Source of the DNA: Erythrobacter sp.
GTDB taxonomy: Bacteria; Pseudomonadota; Alphaproteobacteria; Sphingomonadales; Sphingomonadaceae
Reading direction: 5' to 3'
DNA: 41,685 bases
NCBI GenBank assembly: GCA_013822695.1
Contig: PNKW01000022.1
Span: forward strand, 1-41,685
The notes under the pieces: generated by a model
The model's input: only the letters and a program-made list of their open reading frames with translations
The model's database searches: none
What the model was told of the DNA's origin: nothing
Shown: positions 7,410-17,251 of the stretch, piece by piece
How the letters are laid out: every line of letters begins with the position of its first letter
Numbering within the stretch: the stretch's first letter is position 1
Program-made: the position numbers and the translations under genes

Positions 7410-7908
7410 TCGCGGCGGCCGCTTCAAGCGCGGCGGCGCTGGCCTCGGCCGCGGCGGCGAGGGCCTCGAGGCGCGCGGCGAGCTCCGCATCGGCGGCCGG
7501 GACCGCAGCAGCCTCGCCGAACAGGTCGAACTGCGGCACCGGTCCGAGGGCGGGGGCGTCAGTCGCGGGCGGCGAGGAAGGGCGCGCCGCCGCCTCGCGC
7601 GCTTCGGCAAGCTCGGTCTCGAGCCGGGCGATGGTTTCGCGCGCGGCGTCGAGTTCGGCCGTGTCCGGTTCAGGGGCAGGAGCCGGTTCGGCGATTTCGG
7701 CCAGACGCTTGCGCGCCTGATCGAGTTCGTCGGCCATGAACAGCCCGGCAAACAGCAGATTCTGTGCTTCCAGCGGCGCGCGCGCTTGCCCGAGCTGCGC
7801 ATATTTCTCGGCGATCATCGCCCCCAGCGCGCGGATGTGTGCCTCCTGCCCGTCAGCGCAGGCGACGGTGTAGGTCTTGGGGCCGATGCTGAGAGTGACG
7901 GTGCTCAT
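7402..7908 (-). CDS. zapA: Cell division protein ZapA
   Basis: FtsZ-ring associated protein that cross-links FtsZ filaments. The N-terminal ZapA domain (STVTLSIGPKTYTVACADGQEAHIRALGAMIAEKYAQL) is followed by a helix, NLLFAGLFMADELDQARKRL, and a coiled-coil segment. The C-terminus from about residue 85 is an unusual Ala/Glu/Pro-rich tail, making the protein 168 aa compared with about 110 in E. coli. Such extended ZapA proteins are common in sphingomonads. It lies 9 nt downstream of the small coiled-coil gene, and 6S RNA begins at its stop codon. Confidence 0.88.
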   Translation of the reverse strand: MSTVTLSIGPKTYTVACADGQEAHIRALGAMIAEKYAQLGQARAPLEAQNLLFAGLFMADELDQARKRLAEIAEPAPAPEPDTAELDAARETIARLETELAEAREAAARPSSPPATDAPALGPVPQFDLFGEAAAVPAADAELAARLEALAAAAEASAAALEAAAASA

Positions 7909-7917
7909 GGGGCCGGC

Positions 7918-8133
7918 CTATTCCTCGAGCGTTGCCAGAAGTGCGTCAAGTTCGCGAAGGCTTTCAGCGACTTGCTCGCGCAGTTTCTCATGGACATTGA
8001 CCAGCTCGACCACCCGGGCCGAGCTGTTCGCGGCCTTGCCTTCGCCCTCGCCGAGCGCCCCGCGGGCAGCGTCGATGCGCGCCATCGCGGCCTCGATGCG
8101 GGTTACGGCGGATGCGATGCGGTCGGCGCTCAT
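7918..8133 (-). CDS. Small coiled-coil protein upstream of zapA
   Basis: 71-residue product starting MSADRIASAVTRIEAAMARID and ending with a long heptad-rich helix (VVELVNVHEKLREQVAESLRELDALLATLEE). There is no membrane segment or signal peptide. An in-frame extension upstream (to 8316) reads as low-quality non-coding sequence, so the ATG at 8133 is preferred. It is co-directional with zapA (9-nt gap) and presumably co-transcribed. A role with the divisome is only suggested by position. I do not recognise a named family. Confidence 0.7.
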   Translation of the reverse strand: MSADRIASAVTRIEAAMARIDAARGALGEGEGKAANSSARVVELVNVHEKLREQVAESLRELDALLATLEE

Positions 8134-8336
8134 GCGCGTTACCGATACCAACAGAAGGGTGCTTGCGCAAAGCCTTGGAGCGGGCTGTTGATAAGTGACC
8201 GCGCGGGCCCGGGCGGGGATTGGCGGCGGCAAAGGTTGACCTCCCCCTTGGGCTCGGCAATGGCACACCCCGACCGGAACCGGGGTCGAATCGCGCGAGG
8301 GTGCGCGGGCGGCCACCGCAGGAGAACAGCGTGCCG

Positions 8337-10334
8337 ATGAGCCTCGATGCCGCCCGCCTTCAGCCGATGGCCAACGCCATCCGCGCCCTTTCGATGGACG
8401 CGGTCGAGGCGGCCAATTCGGGGCACCCGGGGATGCCGATGGGCATGGCCGACGCGGCGACCGTGCTGTTCACGCGCCATCTGAAGTTCGATCCGACCGC
8501 GCCCGACTGGGCCGACCGCGACCGCTTCGTGCTGAGCGCCGGGCACGGCTCGATGCTGATCTACAGCCTGCTCTATCTGACGGGCTACGCCGCGCCGACG
8601 ATCGACGACATCCGCAATTTCCGTAAGCTGGGCTCGCCTTGCGCCGGCCACCCCGAGAACTTCCTGCTCGACGGCGTCGAATGCACCACCGGCCCGCTGG
8701 GGCAGGGCCTTGCCATGGCGGTGGGCATGGCCATGGCCGAGCGGCATCTGAACGCGGTCTATGGCGACGAGCTCGTTGATCACCGCACCTGGGTGGTCGC
8801 GGGTGATGGCTGCCTGATGGAGGGCATCAACCACGAGGCGATCGGCCTCGCCGGGCACCTGAAGCTCGGGCGGCTCAACGTGCTGTGGGACGACAACCGC
8901 ATCACCATCGACGGGGCGACCGACCTCAGCTCATCCGAGGATATCAAGGCGCGCTACATCGCGACCGGATGGCATGTCACCGAGTGTGACGGGCATGATT
9001 TCGCCGATATCGACCGCGCGCTCGCCGAGGCCAAGGCTGACCCGCGCCCCTCGCTGATCGCGTGCCGCACGCTGATCGGCAAGGGCGCGCCCAACAAGCA
9101 GGGCACCAGCGGCGTCCACGGGGCGGCGCTCGGTGCGGCGGAGGTCGCTGCCGCGCGCGAGACGCTGGGCTGGTCGCACGCGCCTTTCGTGGTGCCCTCG
9201 GAGATCCTCGCCGACTGGCACAGCGCCGCCGAACCGGGCCGCGCCGCGCACGGCGCCTGGGCCGGACGGCTCGAAGCCTCGGAGAAGAAGGGCGATTTTC
9301 TCGCCCGGATGGCACCGATCACCGACCGCGTGCCCGCCGCGATCGAGGCTTATGTTCGCGGCCTCGTCGCTGCCCCCCAGAAGATCGCGACCCGCAAGGC
9401 GTCCGAAATGGCGCTCGGTCCGCTGACTGCCGCGATCCCGAAGCTGGTGGGTGGTTCGGCGGACCTGACCGGATCGAACAACACCAAAACGCCCTCGACC
9501 CTGCCGATGACCGCCGCGGACTACTCCGGGCGCTACGTCTATTACGGCATCCGCGAATTCGGCATGGCGGCGGCGATGAACGGGATGGCGCTGCACGGCG
9601 GGATCGTGCCCTATGGCGGCACCTTCCTGATCTTCTCCGACTATTGCCGCAACGCGATCCGCCTGTCGGCGCTTCAGCAGACCGGGGTGGTCTACGTTTT
9701 GACGCACGACTCCATCGGGTTGGGCGAGGACGGGCCGACCCACCAGCCGGTCGAACAGGTGATGAGCCTGCGCCTGATCCCCAACCTCAACGTCTATCGC
9801 CCGGCCGATGTGATCGAGACGGCGGAATGCTGGGCGCTGGCATTGACGACACCCGAGACGCCCTCGGTGCTGGCGCTGACCCGCCAGAACCTGCCGCAGC
9901 TGCGCGGGGAGGGCGAGGAGAACTGGACGCAGAGCGCCAACCGCTGTGCATTGGGCGCCTACCGCCTGCGTGCCGCCGTCGCCGGGCGCAAGGTCGTGCT
10001 CGTCGCCACCGGCTCGGAAGTTGCACTGGCGGTGGATTGCGCGGCTGAGCTTGAAGCTGCAGGGATCGGCGCGGATGTCGTGTCGATGCCGTGCATGGAA
10101 TTGTTCGACGCCCAGCCCGAGGCCTACAAGGCCGACCTCCTCCCCGCCGATGCGCTGATCGTCTCGATCGAGGCAGGCTCGACCCTCGGGTGGGAACGCT
10201 ATACCGGCCGTTCCGGCATCAACATCGGGCTCGACAGCTTCGGCGCTTCGGCTCCGGCGGAAGATCTGTTTGCCCACTTCGGCTTCACCGTGCAGGCCAT
10301 CGTCCCGCAGATCATGAACAAGCTCAAGAACTAA
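8337..10334 (+). CDS. tkt: Transketolase
   Basis: ThDP-dependent transfer of two-carbon units in the pentose phosphate pathway. The product is about 665 residues. Motifs: [13 protein letters not shown] near the N-terminus, the ThDP motif [13 protein letters not shown]...[14 protein letters not shown], and the central [17 protein letters not shown] with the [20 protein letters not shown] substrate-binding segment. The length is normal for the family. The start is uncertain: GTG at 8331 lies 6 nt behind GGAG and ATG at 8337 lies 12 nt behind it; both give the same protein apart from two residues. It is followed after 15 nt by gap, and the gene order tkt-gap-pgk marks a central-carbon operon. 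Confidence 0.95.
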   Translation: MSLDAARLQPMANAIRALSMDAVEAANSGHPGMPMGMADAATVLFTRHLKFDPTAPDWADRDRFVLSAGHGSMLIYSLLYLTGYAAPTIDDIRNFRKLGSPCAGHPENFLLDGVECTTGPLGQGLAMAVGMAMAERHLNAVYGDELVDHRTWVVAGDGCLMEGINHEAIGLAGHLKLGRLNVLWDDNRITIDGATDLSSSEDIKARYIATGWHVTECDGHDFADIDRALAEAKADPRPSLIACRTLIGKGAPNKQGTSGVHGAALGAAEVAAARETLGWSHAPFVVPSEILADWHSAAEPGRAAHGAWAGRLEASEKKGDFLARMAPITDRVPAAIEAYVRGLVAAPQKIATRKASEMALGPLTAAIPKLVGGSADLTGSNNTKTPSTLPMTAADYSGRYVYYGIREFGMAAAMNGMALHGGIVPYGGTFLIFSDYCRNAIRLSALQQTGVVYVLTHDSIGLGEDGPTHQPVEQVMSLRLIPNLNVYRPADVIETAECWALALTTPETPSVLALTRQNLPQLRGEGEENWTQSANRCALGAYRLRAAVAGRKVVLVATGSEVALAVDCAAELEAAGIGADVVSMPCMELFDAQPEAYKADLLPADALIVSIEAGSTLGWERYTGRSGINIGLDSFGASAPAEDLFAHFGFTVQAIVPQIMNKLKN

Positions 10335-10349
10335 GTAGGAGTATCTCTC

Positions 10350-11357
10350 ATGGCTACCAAAGTCGCCATCAACGGCTTCGGCCGCATCGGCCGCCTCGTC
10401 GCCCGCGCCATTCTCGAGCGCAGCGACCATGATCTCGATCTGGTCGCGATCAACGATCTCGCCGATGCCAAGTCGAATGCGCTGCTGTTCGCCTTCGACT
10501 CGGTCCATGGCCGTTTCAACGGCGAAGTGACCGCCGACGGCGATGCCATCATCGTCAACGGCAAGCGTATCGCGGTGACCGCCGAGAAGGACCCGGGCAA
10601 GCTCCCGCACGCCGCCATGGGCATCGACATCGTGCTCGAATGCACCGGTTTCTTCCAGTCCGATGAGGCCTCGCGCCCGCACCTGGCCGCCGGGGCCAAG
10701 CGCGTCGTGATCTCGGCGCCCGCCACCGGCGTTGCCAAGACCATCGTCTACGGCGTCAACCACGAGACGCTGACCGCCGAGGACGAGATCATCTCCAACG
10801 CGAGCTGCACCACCAACTGCCTCGCGCCGGTCGCCAAGGTGCTCAACGATGTCATCGGCATCGAGCGCGGGTTCATGACCACGATCCATTCCTATACCAA
10901 CGATCAGAAGATGCTCGACCAGATCCACAAGGATCCGCGCAGGGCGCGGGCGGGGGCGCAGAACATGATCCCCACCACCACCGGCGCCGCGCGCGCAGTG
11001 GGCCTGGTGCTGCCGGAATTGAAGGGCAAGCTCGATGGCTCCTCGGTGCGCGTGCCGACGCCGAATGTCTCGATGGTCGATCTCGTCTTCACCCCCTCGC
11101 GCGACACCACCGCCGAGGAAATCAACGCCGCGCTCAAGGCTGCAGCGGAAGGCGCGATGAAGGGCGTGCTCGACTATACCGACCAGCCGCTGGTTTCGAG
11201 CGATTTCAACCACTACCCGGCCTCTTCGACTATTGATTCGCTGGAAACCAGCGTGATGGAAGGCAAGCTTGCCCGCGTCGTCAGCTGGTATGACAACGAA
11301 TGGGGCTTCTCCAACCGCATGGTCGACACCGCCGGGGTGGTGGCGAAGTTCTTGTGA
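10350..11357 (+). CDS. gap: Glyceraldehyde-3-phosphate dehydrogenase, type I
   Basis: NAD-dependent phosphorylating GAPDH of glycolysis/gluconeogenesis. The 335-residue protein has the Rossmann motif [13 protein letters not shown] at the N-terminus and the catalytic cysteine in [12 protein letters not shown] (C153). It has HSYTNDQ with the catalytic His region following and the C-terminal [12 protein letters not shown]. The ATG is preceded by TAGGAG at 6-10 nt. The 15-nt gap from tkt indicates co-transcription. A palindromic repeat separates it from pgk. Confidence 0.97.
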   Translation: MATKVAINGFGRIGRLVARAILERSDHDLDLVAINDLADAKSNALLFAFDSVHGRFNGEVTADGDAIIVNGKRIAVTAEKDPGKLPHAAMGIDIVLECTGFFQSDEASRPHLAAGAKRVVISAPATGVAKTIVYGVNHETLTAEDEIISNASCTTNCLAPVAKVLNDVIGIERGFMTTIHSYTNDQKMLDQIHKDPRRARAGAQNMIPTTTGAARAVGLVLPELKGKLDGSSVRVPTPNVSMVDLVFTPSRDTTAEEINAALKAAAEGAMKGVLDYTDQPLVSSDFNHYPASSTIDSLETSVMEGKLARVVSWYDNEWGFSNRMVDTAGVVAKFL

Positions 11358-11362
11358 GGTAA

Positions 11363-11493
11363 TCCTCCCCTTCAGGGGAGGGGGACCATCCGCAGGATGG
11401 TGGAGGGGCACCCGCCACTGTTCGGATCATCCGAGGGTGCCCCTCCACCCCGCGCGTTCCGCGTGCGGTTCCCCTCCCCCGATGGGGGAGGAT
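11363..11493. repeat. Two-armed palindromic repeat between gap and pgk
   Basis: The left arm is TCCTCCCCttcaGGGGAGG followed by GACCATCCgcaGGATGGTGGAGGGGC. The right arm runs the other way, GCCCCTCCACC...GGTTCCCCTCCCCCgatGGGGGAGGAT. About 30 bp of spacer lie between. Two inverted REP-like arms around a spacer give a REPIN-like architecture. The repeat ends just before the pgk SD sequence (GGAG at about 11494-11497), so its hairpin could affect mRNA processing or translation between gap and pgk. That effect is inference. Confidence 0.85.
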
Positions 11494-11504
11494 CGGAGTG
11501 AGCA

Positions 11505-12707
11505 ATGCCCAAGTTCAAGACCATCGATGATCTTCCCGCCGACCTCACCGGCGAAATCGCGCTTGTCCGCGTCGATCTGAACCTCCCCATGAAGGACGGC
11601 TCGGCGACCGACGTGACGCGGGTCGAGGCGGTCAAGCCCACCATTCTCGAACTCGCAGGGCGCGGCGCGAAGGTGCTGCTGCTGGCGCATTTCGGTCGCC
11701 CCGGCGGCGCGCGTTCCTCGGTGCTCTCGACCAGCATGGTGATCGGCGATGTCGAGAAGGTGCTCGGCGAAGAGATCATGTTCATCCCCGAGCTCGCCGG
11801 GCCGGTGGTCGCGCAGTCGATCGGCATCCTGCGCGCAGGCGACATTGGCCTGCTCGACAACACCCGCTTCTGGCCGGGCGAGGAGACGAACGACCCCGAG
11901 CTCGCCAAGGCGATCGCGGCGCACGGCACGCTCTACGTCAACGATGCCTTCAGCGCCGCGCACCGCGCGCATGCGACGACCGAGGGGCTGGCGCATCTGC
12001 TTCCGGCCTATGCGGGCCGCTCGATGGAGGCGGAGCTCAAGGCCTTGGACGCTGCCCTCGGCTCGCCCGAGCAGCCGGTCGCGGCGGTGGTTGGCGGGGC
12101 CAAGGTCTCGACCAAGCTTGCCGTGCTCGAGAACCTGGTGGGCAAGGTGCAGCACCTCATCATCGGCGGGGGCATGGCCAACACCTTCCTCGTTGCCCGA
12201 GGCGTGAATGTCGGCAAGAGCCTGTGCGAGCATGACCTCGCCCCCACCGTCACCGCGATCATGGACGAGGCCGAGCGCACGGGCTGCACCGTGCACTTGC
12301 CCTATGACGTTGTGGTCGCGAAGGAATTTGCCGCCAACCCGGCTTCCTTGCGGGTCTGCAACGTCCACGAGGTCGCCGAAGACGAGATGATCCTCGATCT
12401 CGGGCCGCAGGCGGTCGAGGCGCTCGCCGATGTGCTCAAGACCTGCCGCACGCTGGTGTGGAACGGGCCGCTGGGCGCCTTCGAAACCGAGCCCTTCGAT
12501 GCCGCTACCGTCGCGCTCGCGCGCACCGCGGCAGCTTTGACGCTTGAAGGCTCGCTCATCAGCGTCGCCGGGGGCGGGGATACGGTCGCGGCGCTCGCCC
12601 ATGCTGGAGCCTCGGAAGATTTCACCTATATTTCAACTGCTGGCGGCGCGTTCCTCGAATGGATGGAAGGCCGCGTCCTGCCCGGCGTCGCGGCGCTCGG
12701 GGGCTGA
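11505..12707 (+). CDS. pgk: Phosphoglycerate kinase
   Basis: Converts 1,3-bisphosphoglycerate and ADP to 3-phosphoglycerate and ATP. The 400-residue protein shows the N-domain [12 protein letters not shown], the substrate loop [11 protein letters not shown], and [12 protein letters not shown] with [14 protein letters not shown]. Nucleotide-binding segments are [14 protein letters not shown] and the C-terminal [12 protein letters not shown]. The length is typical for the family. It continues the tkt-gap-pgk cluster, although a palindromic repeat sits in the 147-bp gap after gap. The next gene starts 4 nt after its stop. Confidence 0.97.
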   Translation: MPKFKTIDDLPADLTGEIALVRVDLNLPMKDGSATDVTRVEAVKPTILELAGRGAKVLLLAHFGRPGGARSSVLSTSMVIGDVEKVLGEEIMFIPELAGPVVAQSIGILRAGDIGLLDNTRFWPGEETNDPELAKAIAAHGTLYVNDAFSAAHRAHATTEGLAHLLPAYAGRSMEAELKALDAALGSPEQPVAAVVGGAKVSTKLAVLENLVGKVQHLIIGGGMANTFLVARGVNVGKSLCEHDLAPTVTAIMDEAERTGCTVHLPYDVVVAKEFAANPASLRVCNVHEVAEDEMILDLGPQAVEALADVLKTCRTLVWNGPLGAFETEPFDAATVALARTAAALTLEGSLISVAGGGDTVAALAHAGASEDFTYISTAGGAFLEWMEGRVLPGVAALGG

Positions 12708-12710
12708 TCC

Positions 12711-13139
12711 ATGGCAGTGAGCGAAGCCGAGATCGAGGCGCTTGCCCTGAACGCGATGCGCGCCTGGGTGGCGCGCGATACCAAGGCGATGAAGAAGCTG
12801 ACGGCGAAGGATTTCCTCATGCTGGTCGGCAGCACTCCACCACAACTGCTTGATCGCCCGAGTTTCCTTGCGGCGATGGAGCGCGGCTTCACCTGCAACC
12901 GCTTCGCTTTTCGCGAGGTGATCGCGCGCAAGCACCGGGAAGCGGCGTGGTTTGTGGCCGGGGCCGATCTCGACCTCGCGCTTGGCGGGCGGGCGTGGAC
13001 GGGGGCCTTCCTCGTCTCGGCGATGTTCCGCAAGAGCATGTGGACGAGCAAGCTTTTGCTCGCCGATCTCAGCCTTGCACGGCAGGACCCGGACACCGAC
13101 CTCGCCGCCGCGGTCGCCAAGCTGCAATTGTGGAAATAG
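12711..13139 (+). CDS. NTF2/SnoaL-like protein
   Basis: 142-residue protein with the overall pattern of an NTF2/SnoaL-like alpha+beta barrel. An N-terminal helix (EAEIEALALNAMRAWVARDTKAMKKLTAKDFLML) is followed by alternating strands. No clear catalytic residues stand out and no signal peptide is present. It begins 3 nt after the pgk stop and is followed 2 nt later by a thioesterase, so it is translationally linked to both. The function is not inferable beyond the fold class. Confidence 0.75.
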   Translation: MAVSEAEIEALALNAMRAWVARDTKAMKKLTAKDFLMLVGSTPPQLLDRPSFLAAMERGFTCNRFAFREVIARKHREAAWFVAGADLDLALGGRAWTGAFLVSAMFRKSMWTSKLLLADLSLARQDPDTDLAAAVAKLQLWK

Positions 13140-13141
13140 GC

Positions 13142-13594
13142 ATGAGCGAAGCAGTCGAAACCTCTTACGGCGCGCTCAAGGTCATGGAGAGCGGCGAGTT
13201 TGCCGGATGGCGGTTCTGGGAGGGCGACCCCTTCGAGACCCGCTCGGGCCCGTTCTACTACCGCCGCGAGGAGGACGGTTCCTACACCAGCGCCTTCCGC
13301 GCCGAGGCCCGCCACATGAACGGCGGCGGCTTCATGCATGGCGGCTGCCTGCTGACCTTCGCCGATTTCGCGCTCTTCGCGATCGCCACCGATGCGCTGG
13401 CGGGCGACCATGCGGTGACGCTCAATCTGGCGGGCGATTTCCTCGGATCGGTGCAATCGGGCGCGCTGGTCGAGGCGCGCGGGGAAGTGACCCGCGGGGG
13501 CGGCAAGACGATCTTCGTGCGCGGGCTGGTGACGGGCGACGGCGCGCCTGCGCTCAGTTTCACCGGGATCATCCGGAGGCTGTCGAAGCGCTAG
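13142..13594 (+). CDS. PaaI-family hotdog thioesterase
   Basis: 150-residue hotdog-fold protein. The segment RHMNGGGFMHGGCLLTFADFALFAIA matches the HGG...D/E active-site helix of PaaI-type acyl-CoA thioesterases. VTLNLAGDFLGSVQSGALVEARGEVTRGGGKTIFVRG supplies the following strands. The substrate is unknown. The start at 13142 (ATGAGCGAAGCA) lies 2 nt after the preceding stop. Longer in-frame extensions upstream fall inside the previous gene and are not likely. Confidence 0.85.
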   Translation: MSEAVETSYGALKVMESGEFAGWRFWEGDPFETRSGPFYYRREEDGSYTSAFRAEARHMNGGGFMHGGCLLTFADFALFAIATDALAGDHAVTLNLAGDFLGSVQSGALVEARGEVTRGGGKTIFVRGLVTGDGAPALSFTGIIRRLSKR

Positions 13595-13717
13595 TCCTTC
13601 GCGGTTGCAGCATCACGAGACGCTCGCTAAGGGCGCGGAAGGCCATCCTTGCATACCTATGCATAGAGGGCAGGGGACGCATTCCGACCACCTCTCGCGA
13701 CTTGGAGAACGCTTGCC

Positions 13718-14608
13718 ATGAACACCCAGGAAATGACGACCCGCATCGCCACCGGACAGGGGTTCATCGCCGCGCTCGACCAGTCGGGTGGCTCGACCCC
13801 AAAGGCGCTGCTCGGTTACGGGGTGGACGAGAGCGAGTGGTCGGGGGAAGAGGAAATGTTCGCCCAGATCCACGCGATGCGCGCCCGCGTGATCACCTCG
13901 CCCTGCTTCTCCAGCGGCAAGGTGATCGGCGCGATCCTGTTCGAGAAGACCATGGACGGCGAGGTGGATGGCAAGCCCACCGCCGAGGCGCTGAAGGCGC
14001 GCGGGGTCGTCCCCTTCATCAAGGTCGACGAGGGGCTCGCGGACGAGGCGGATGGCGTGCAGCTGATGAAGCCGATGGTGAAGCTCGACACGCTGCTTGC
14101 AAAGTCGGTGGCGCAGGGCATGTTCGGCACCAAGATGCGCTCGGTGATCAAGGCGGCGAATCCCGCCGGGATCGCCGCGGTCATCGCCCAGCAGTTCGAA
14201 GTGGGCGCGAAGATCATCGCCGCTGGTCTGATGCCGATCATCGAGCCCGAATACGACATCACCGCCGAAGACCGCGCCGAGGGCGAGGCGCTGCTGCTGG
14301 CCGAGATCCTGAAGCACTTGGACGCGCTGCCCGAGGGCCAGCAGGTCATGCTCAAGCTCTCGATCCCGGCGACCCCGGGCCTCTATGATCCGCTGATCCG
14401 CCACCCCAAGGTGCTGCGCGTGGTCGCGCTGTCGGGCGGGTTCTCGACCGACGATGCCTGCGCGCGCCTCTCCCACAACCCCGGCATGATCGCCAGCTTC
14501 AGCCGCGGGCTGCTGCAGGATCTGCGCAAGGGCCAGTCGGACGCGGAATTCAACGCGGCGCTCGGCAAGGCAATCGATCTGATCGCCAGCGCGAGCTGTT
14601 CGGGCTGA
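13718..14608 (+). CDS. fda: Fructose-bisphosphate aldolase, class I (bacterial type)
   Basis: Schiff-base (metal-independent) aldolase that cleaves fructose 1,6-bisphosphate. The 296-residue length is that of the short class I enzymes found in alphaproteobacteria and some Gram-positives. It starts ATRIATGQGFIAALDQSGGSTPKAL, which carries the conserved DQSGGSTPK substrate loop. It also contains IIEPEYDI and VMLKLSIP, the latter with the likely Schiff-base lysine. The start is preceded by GGAGAACG. The upstream 120-bp gap holds a short imperfect repeat, GCATACCTATGC, but no certain promoter. Completes the lower glycolytic cluster. Confidence 0.92.
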   Translation: MNTQEMTTRIATGQGFIAALDQSGGSTPKALLGYGVDESEWSGEEEMFAQIHAMRARVITSPCFSSGKVIGAILFEKTMDGEVDGKPTAEALKARGVVPFIKVDEGLADEADGVQLMKPMVKLDTLLAKSVAQGMFGTKMRSVIKAANPAGIAAVIAQQFEVGAKIIAAGLMPIIEPEYDITAEDRAEGEALLLAEILKHLDALPEGQQVMLKLSIPATPGLYDPLIRHPKVLRVVALSGGFSTDDACARLSHNPGMIASFSRGLLQDLRKGQSDAEFNAALGKAIDLIASASCSG

Positions 14609-14663
14609 GCCGATACGGCTGAACAGGTGACAGGGGCCGCGCGAGCGATTAGCGAGCGCGGTC

Positions 14664-15302
14664 ATGACCCAGACACAGCTCTATCTCATCAGCCCCCTCG
14701 ATGTTGGCGGCGAGTTTCCCGCGCGGCTTGAGCGCGCATTGGCGGCGGGCGCGCGGCGGCATGGCGATCTTGTCACCGCTTTCCAATTCCGGGTCAAAGA
14801 TATCGACCAGCACGAGGCCGCGCGGCTCGCTGCTCCGCTGCAAGCGATCTGCGCCGCGCATGACGTCGCCTTCATCGTCAACGATTCGGTCGCGCTCGCC
14901 AAGCGGTTGAAGGCTGACGGGGTGCACCTTGGCCAGGACGACGGCTCGCCGAAGGACGCGCGAACGGAGCTTGGCCGCGAGGCGCAGATCGGGGTCACCT
15001 GCCACGCCAGCCGCCACATGGCGATGGAAGCGGGCGAGGCCGGGGCGGATTATGTCGCCTTCGGGGCGTTCTATCCTTCCAGCACGAAGGACAAGGGCGA
15101 TGCCGAGCGCCCCGAGCCTGAGCTGCTCCACTGGTGGAGTCAGCTGTTTGAAATCCCCTGCGTCGCCATCGGCGGCATCACGCCTGAAAATTGCCAGCCA
15201 TTGATCGAGGCAGGGGCGGATTTCCTCGGAGTCAGCCACGCCGTGTGGGGCGGGGACGAGGTCGCCGCGATCGAGGCCTTTGCGCGAGTTATGCGGGGGT
15301 GA
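14664..15302 (+). CDS. thiE: Thiamine phosphate synthase
   Basis: Joins HMP-pyrophosphate and thiazole phosphate to thiamine phosphate; in this cell it serves ThDP enzymes such as transketolase and BCKDH. The 212-residue TIM-barrel protein shows FIVNDSVALAKRLKADGVHLGQDD (a classic ThiE signature), IGVTCHA, GADYVAFGAFYPSSTK and the C-terminal phosphate-binding VAIGGIT. No TPP riboswitch is visible in the 55-bp upstream gap. The stop codon overlaps the GTG start of the YdcF-like gene (GTGA). Confidence 0.88.
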   Translation: MTQTQLYLISPLDVGGEFPARLERALAAGARRHGDLVTAFQFRVKDIDQHEAARLAAPLQAICAAHDVAFIVNDSVALAKRLKADGVHLGQDDGSPKDARTELGREAQIGVTCHASRHMAMEAGEAGADYVAFGAFYPSSTKDKGDAERPEPELLHWWSQLFEIPCVAIGGITPENCQPLIEAGADFLGVSHAVWGGDEVAAIEAFARVMRG

Positions 15303-15874
15303 AGCGTCGCCTCGCCTTGGCGGCGGGAGCGATTGTCCTGTGGCTTGGGGCGGTGGCGGCATGGATCGCGGTCGGCCCGGCCGTCACCGACGCAGCGCGC
15401 GGGGAGACTGCCATTGTGCTCGGCGCTGCAGTGATCGGTGAGAGGCCCTCGCCGGTCTTCGCGGCGCGGCTCGATCATGCGGCAAGGCTCTTTCGCGAGG
15501 GCAGGGCAGAGCGGGTTCTCGTCACCGGAGGGCGCTCGCCGGAGGACAAGCTCTCCGAGGCGGCGGCGGGCCGTGCCTATCTGCAAGCGCGCGGGGTTCC
15601 GGTGGAGGCAATCATCATCGAAGACCGCTCACGCACAACGCGCCAGAACCTTGCCAATGCGCGCAGGGTGCTGGGCCAGAGCGCCCGCCAGCCGGTGCTG
15701 ATCGTCTCCGACCCGCTCCACATGCGCCGCGCGATGGCGATGGCCGGCGCCGAGGCCTTTGATGCGCGGCCGGCGCCCACGCCCACCACCCGCTATCGCA
15801 GTCTCGGCACACAGGCCCCATTCCTCGCGCGCGAGGTTTGGTTCCTGCATGTCCACTGGCTGGCCGGGATGTGA
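15299..15874 (+). CDS. YdcF-family (DUF218) membrane-anchored protein
   Basis: 191-residue protein with an N-terminal transmembrane anchor (RRLALAAGAIVLWLGAVAAWIAV) followed by the DUF218 domain. The domain reads TAIVLGAAV, VLVTGGRSPEDKLSEA, VEAIIIEDRSRTTRQNLANAR and VLIVSDPLHMRRAMAMA. Members such as SanA/YdcF bind nucleotides or act in envelope integrity, but the activity is not settled. I place the start at the GTG overlapping the thiE stop. A longer frame upstream would run inside thiE. It converges with the HAD gene with no spacer at all. Confidence 0.82.
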   Translation: MKRRLALAAGAIVLWLGAVAAWIAVGPAVTDAARGETAIVLGAAVIGERPSPVFAARLDHAARLFREGRAERVLVTGGRSPEDKLSEAAAGRAYLQARGVPVEAIIIEDRSRTTRQNLANARRVLGQSARQPVLIVSDPLHMRRAMAMAGAEAFDARPAPTPTTRYRSLGTQAPFLAREVWFLHVHWLAGM

Positions 15875-16603
15875 TCAGCAGTCCAGCTGTTCGGCCAAGT
15901 CTATAAAGCTGGTGGCCGACCACTCCCACGTCTGTTCGTGATGTGCATCGGGCGCGGGCGCGCCGCCGTATTCCTCGGGGCGATCGACATAGGCGCAAAG
16001 CAGTCCTGCCGCTCGCGCACCTGCCAGATCGCCATGATGCGCGGCGACGAGGCACAGTTCGTGCGGTGCGATGCCCAGCACCTCGGCGGTGTGCCGATAG
16101 GCTCTGGGGTCGGGCTTGTAGGTGCCGCTCACCTCGGCGCCGAGGATCGCGTCCCACGGCAGGCCCGCGCGCCGCGCCATATTCAACAGCAGCGCGATAT
16201 TGCCATTCGACAGGGTCACGATGGGAAAGCGCGCCTTGAGCCGCGTGAGTCCCTCGACCGCATCGGGCCACGGATCCAAGCGGTGCCATGCGCGGTTCCA
16301 GTCGGCGAGCAGCACCTCGTCCAGCCCCGCCGTGTCTACGCCCCGCTCGCGCAAGGCGGCCTCAAGCATCTCGCGGTGGAGCACGTCGAGCGGGACGAAA
16401 GCGCGCCCCGATTTTCTCATCCCCACCATCGCCGCGAGATATTGCGCGCGCCATGCGTCGGCGAAGGCGGCGGCATCCTCCGGATCCTCGCCGATCTGCG
16501 CCAGAAATCCGGCAGATTCGCGCGTCACGCTGGTGCGCCAGTCGACCACCGTGCCGAACACGTCGAAGGCGAGCGCCTTGGGCATTGAGGCGGCGGCGGG
16601 CAT
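15875..16603 (-). CDS. HAD-superfamily hydrolase, haloacid dehalogenase type II-like
   Basis: Roughly 240-residue HAD protein. The nucleophile motif is FDVFGTVVDW (motif I). Motif II is IVTLSNGN, motif III lysine is in GTYKPDPRAY, and motif IV falls in LVAAHHGDLAGARAAGL. The DVFGTVVDWR sequence is that of the type II 2-haloacid dehalogenase subgroup, but substrate cannot be read from sequence. The start is either ATG 16603 or ATG 16585. I give the longer one because it follows the upstream stop by about 17 nt, although no strong SD is visible. Its stop abuts the stop of the convergent YdcF-like gene. Confidence 0.85.
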   Translation of the reverse strand: MPAAASMPKALAFDVFGTVVDWRTSVTRESAGFLAQIGEDPEDAAAFADAWRAQYLAAMVGMRKSGRAFVPLDVLHREMLEAALRERGVDTAGLDEVLLADWNRAWHRLDPWPDAVEGLTRLKARFPIVTLSNGNIALLLNMARRAGLPWDAILGAEVSGTYKPDPRAYRHTAEVLGIAPHELCLVAAHHGDLAGARAAGLLCAYVDRPEEYGGAPAPDAHHEQTWEWSATSFIDLAEQLDC

Positions 16604-16620
16604 GGCAGGCGCGCGTCCGC

Positions 16621-17052
16621 TCAGGTGCCGTTGCCGACTCTGGTGCAGATCAGCTTCGTCAGGCTGCCATCGGCTGCCAGCTTCTGGAGCGTGTTCTCGC
16701 CTAGCACCTTGAAGCGCTGGTCCTTCTTCGGCCCGCGGGTGAAAACCACTTCGCGCCCGCGCTGCAGGTAGATGCCGGCGCCCGCAGGGCTCTCGTAGCT
16801 CGAGGCGGTACCGATGCGGAAGGCTTCCGCGGGCACCGGCACGAAGGCATCGCCCCCTGCATCGCCGGGCAGCGCGCATTCCCAGTTGCCGTGGCGCAGG
16901 ATGCCGAGCATCCCGCCCGCCGGCGCGCCCGCTGACGCCTCGGGGCGCGAGGCGGTGCGGTTGGTGGACTCCTGACCCAGCCCCCGGCCCGGCAGAAGGG
17001 CGGCGGTGGCGGCGGCGCTGACCAGCAGCAGGAACACGTAACGGGTCTTCAT
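16621..17052 (-). CDS. Secreted protein of unknown function
   Basis: 143-residue product with an N-terminal Sec signal ([26 protein letters not shown]). The mature domain contains [17 protein letters not shown] and [10 protein letters not shown], each with one cysteine, which could form a disulfide. I do not recognise the family. It is co-directional with the HAD gene (17-nt gap) and divergent from efp across about 200 bp. Confidence 0.7.
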   Translation of the reverse strand: MKTRYVFLLLVSAAATAALLPGRGLGQESTNRTASRPEASAGAPAGGMLGILRHGNWECALPGDAGGDAFVPVPAEAFRIGTASSYESPAGAGIYLQRGREVVFTRGPKKDQRFKVLGENTLQKLAADGSLTKLICTRVGNGT

Positions 17053-17251
17053 GGCCCGCCCTCTATCACCGGCTGCGGCCCTGCGCCATGCCATTAACCA
17101 TGGCGCGGCCTACGGGCGCGGCCTGCCAACCGCTCCCGCCGCTTGCCGATGGGTGCCGCCTCGGCTATGGGCGCGCATCCTTTCGCAGGCGCGGCGCTGT
17201 TCCGGCCGCCCGCCCGCAAGCTCTTTCCACCTTGTAAAGAAGGCCCAGCCC

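Noticed and set aside
8931..11411. 826-codon minus-strand open frame opposite tkt and gap
   Set aside because: Mirror of two unquestionable genes in a GC-rich genome. The translation is rich in His, Arg and Asp with no recognisable fold.
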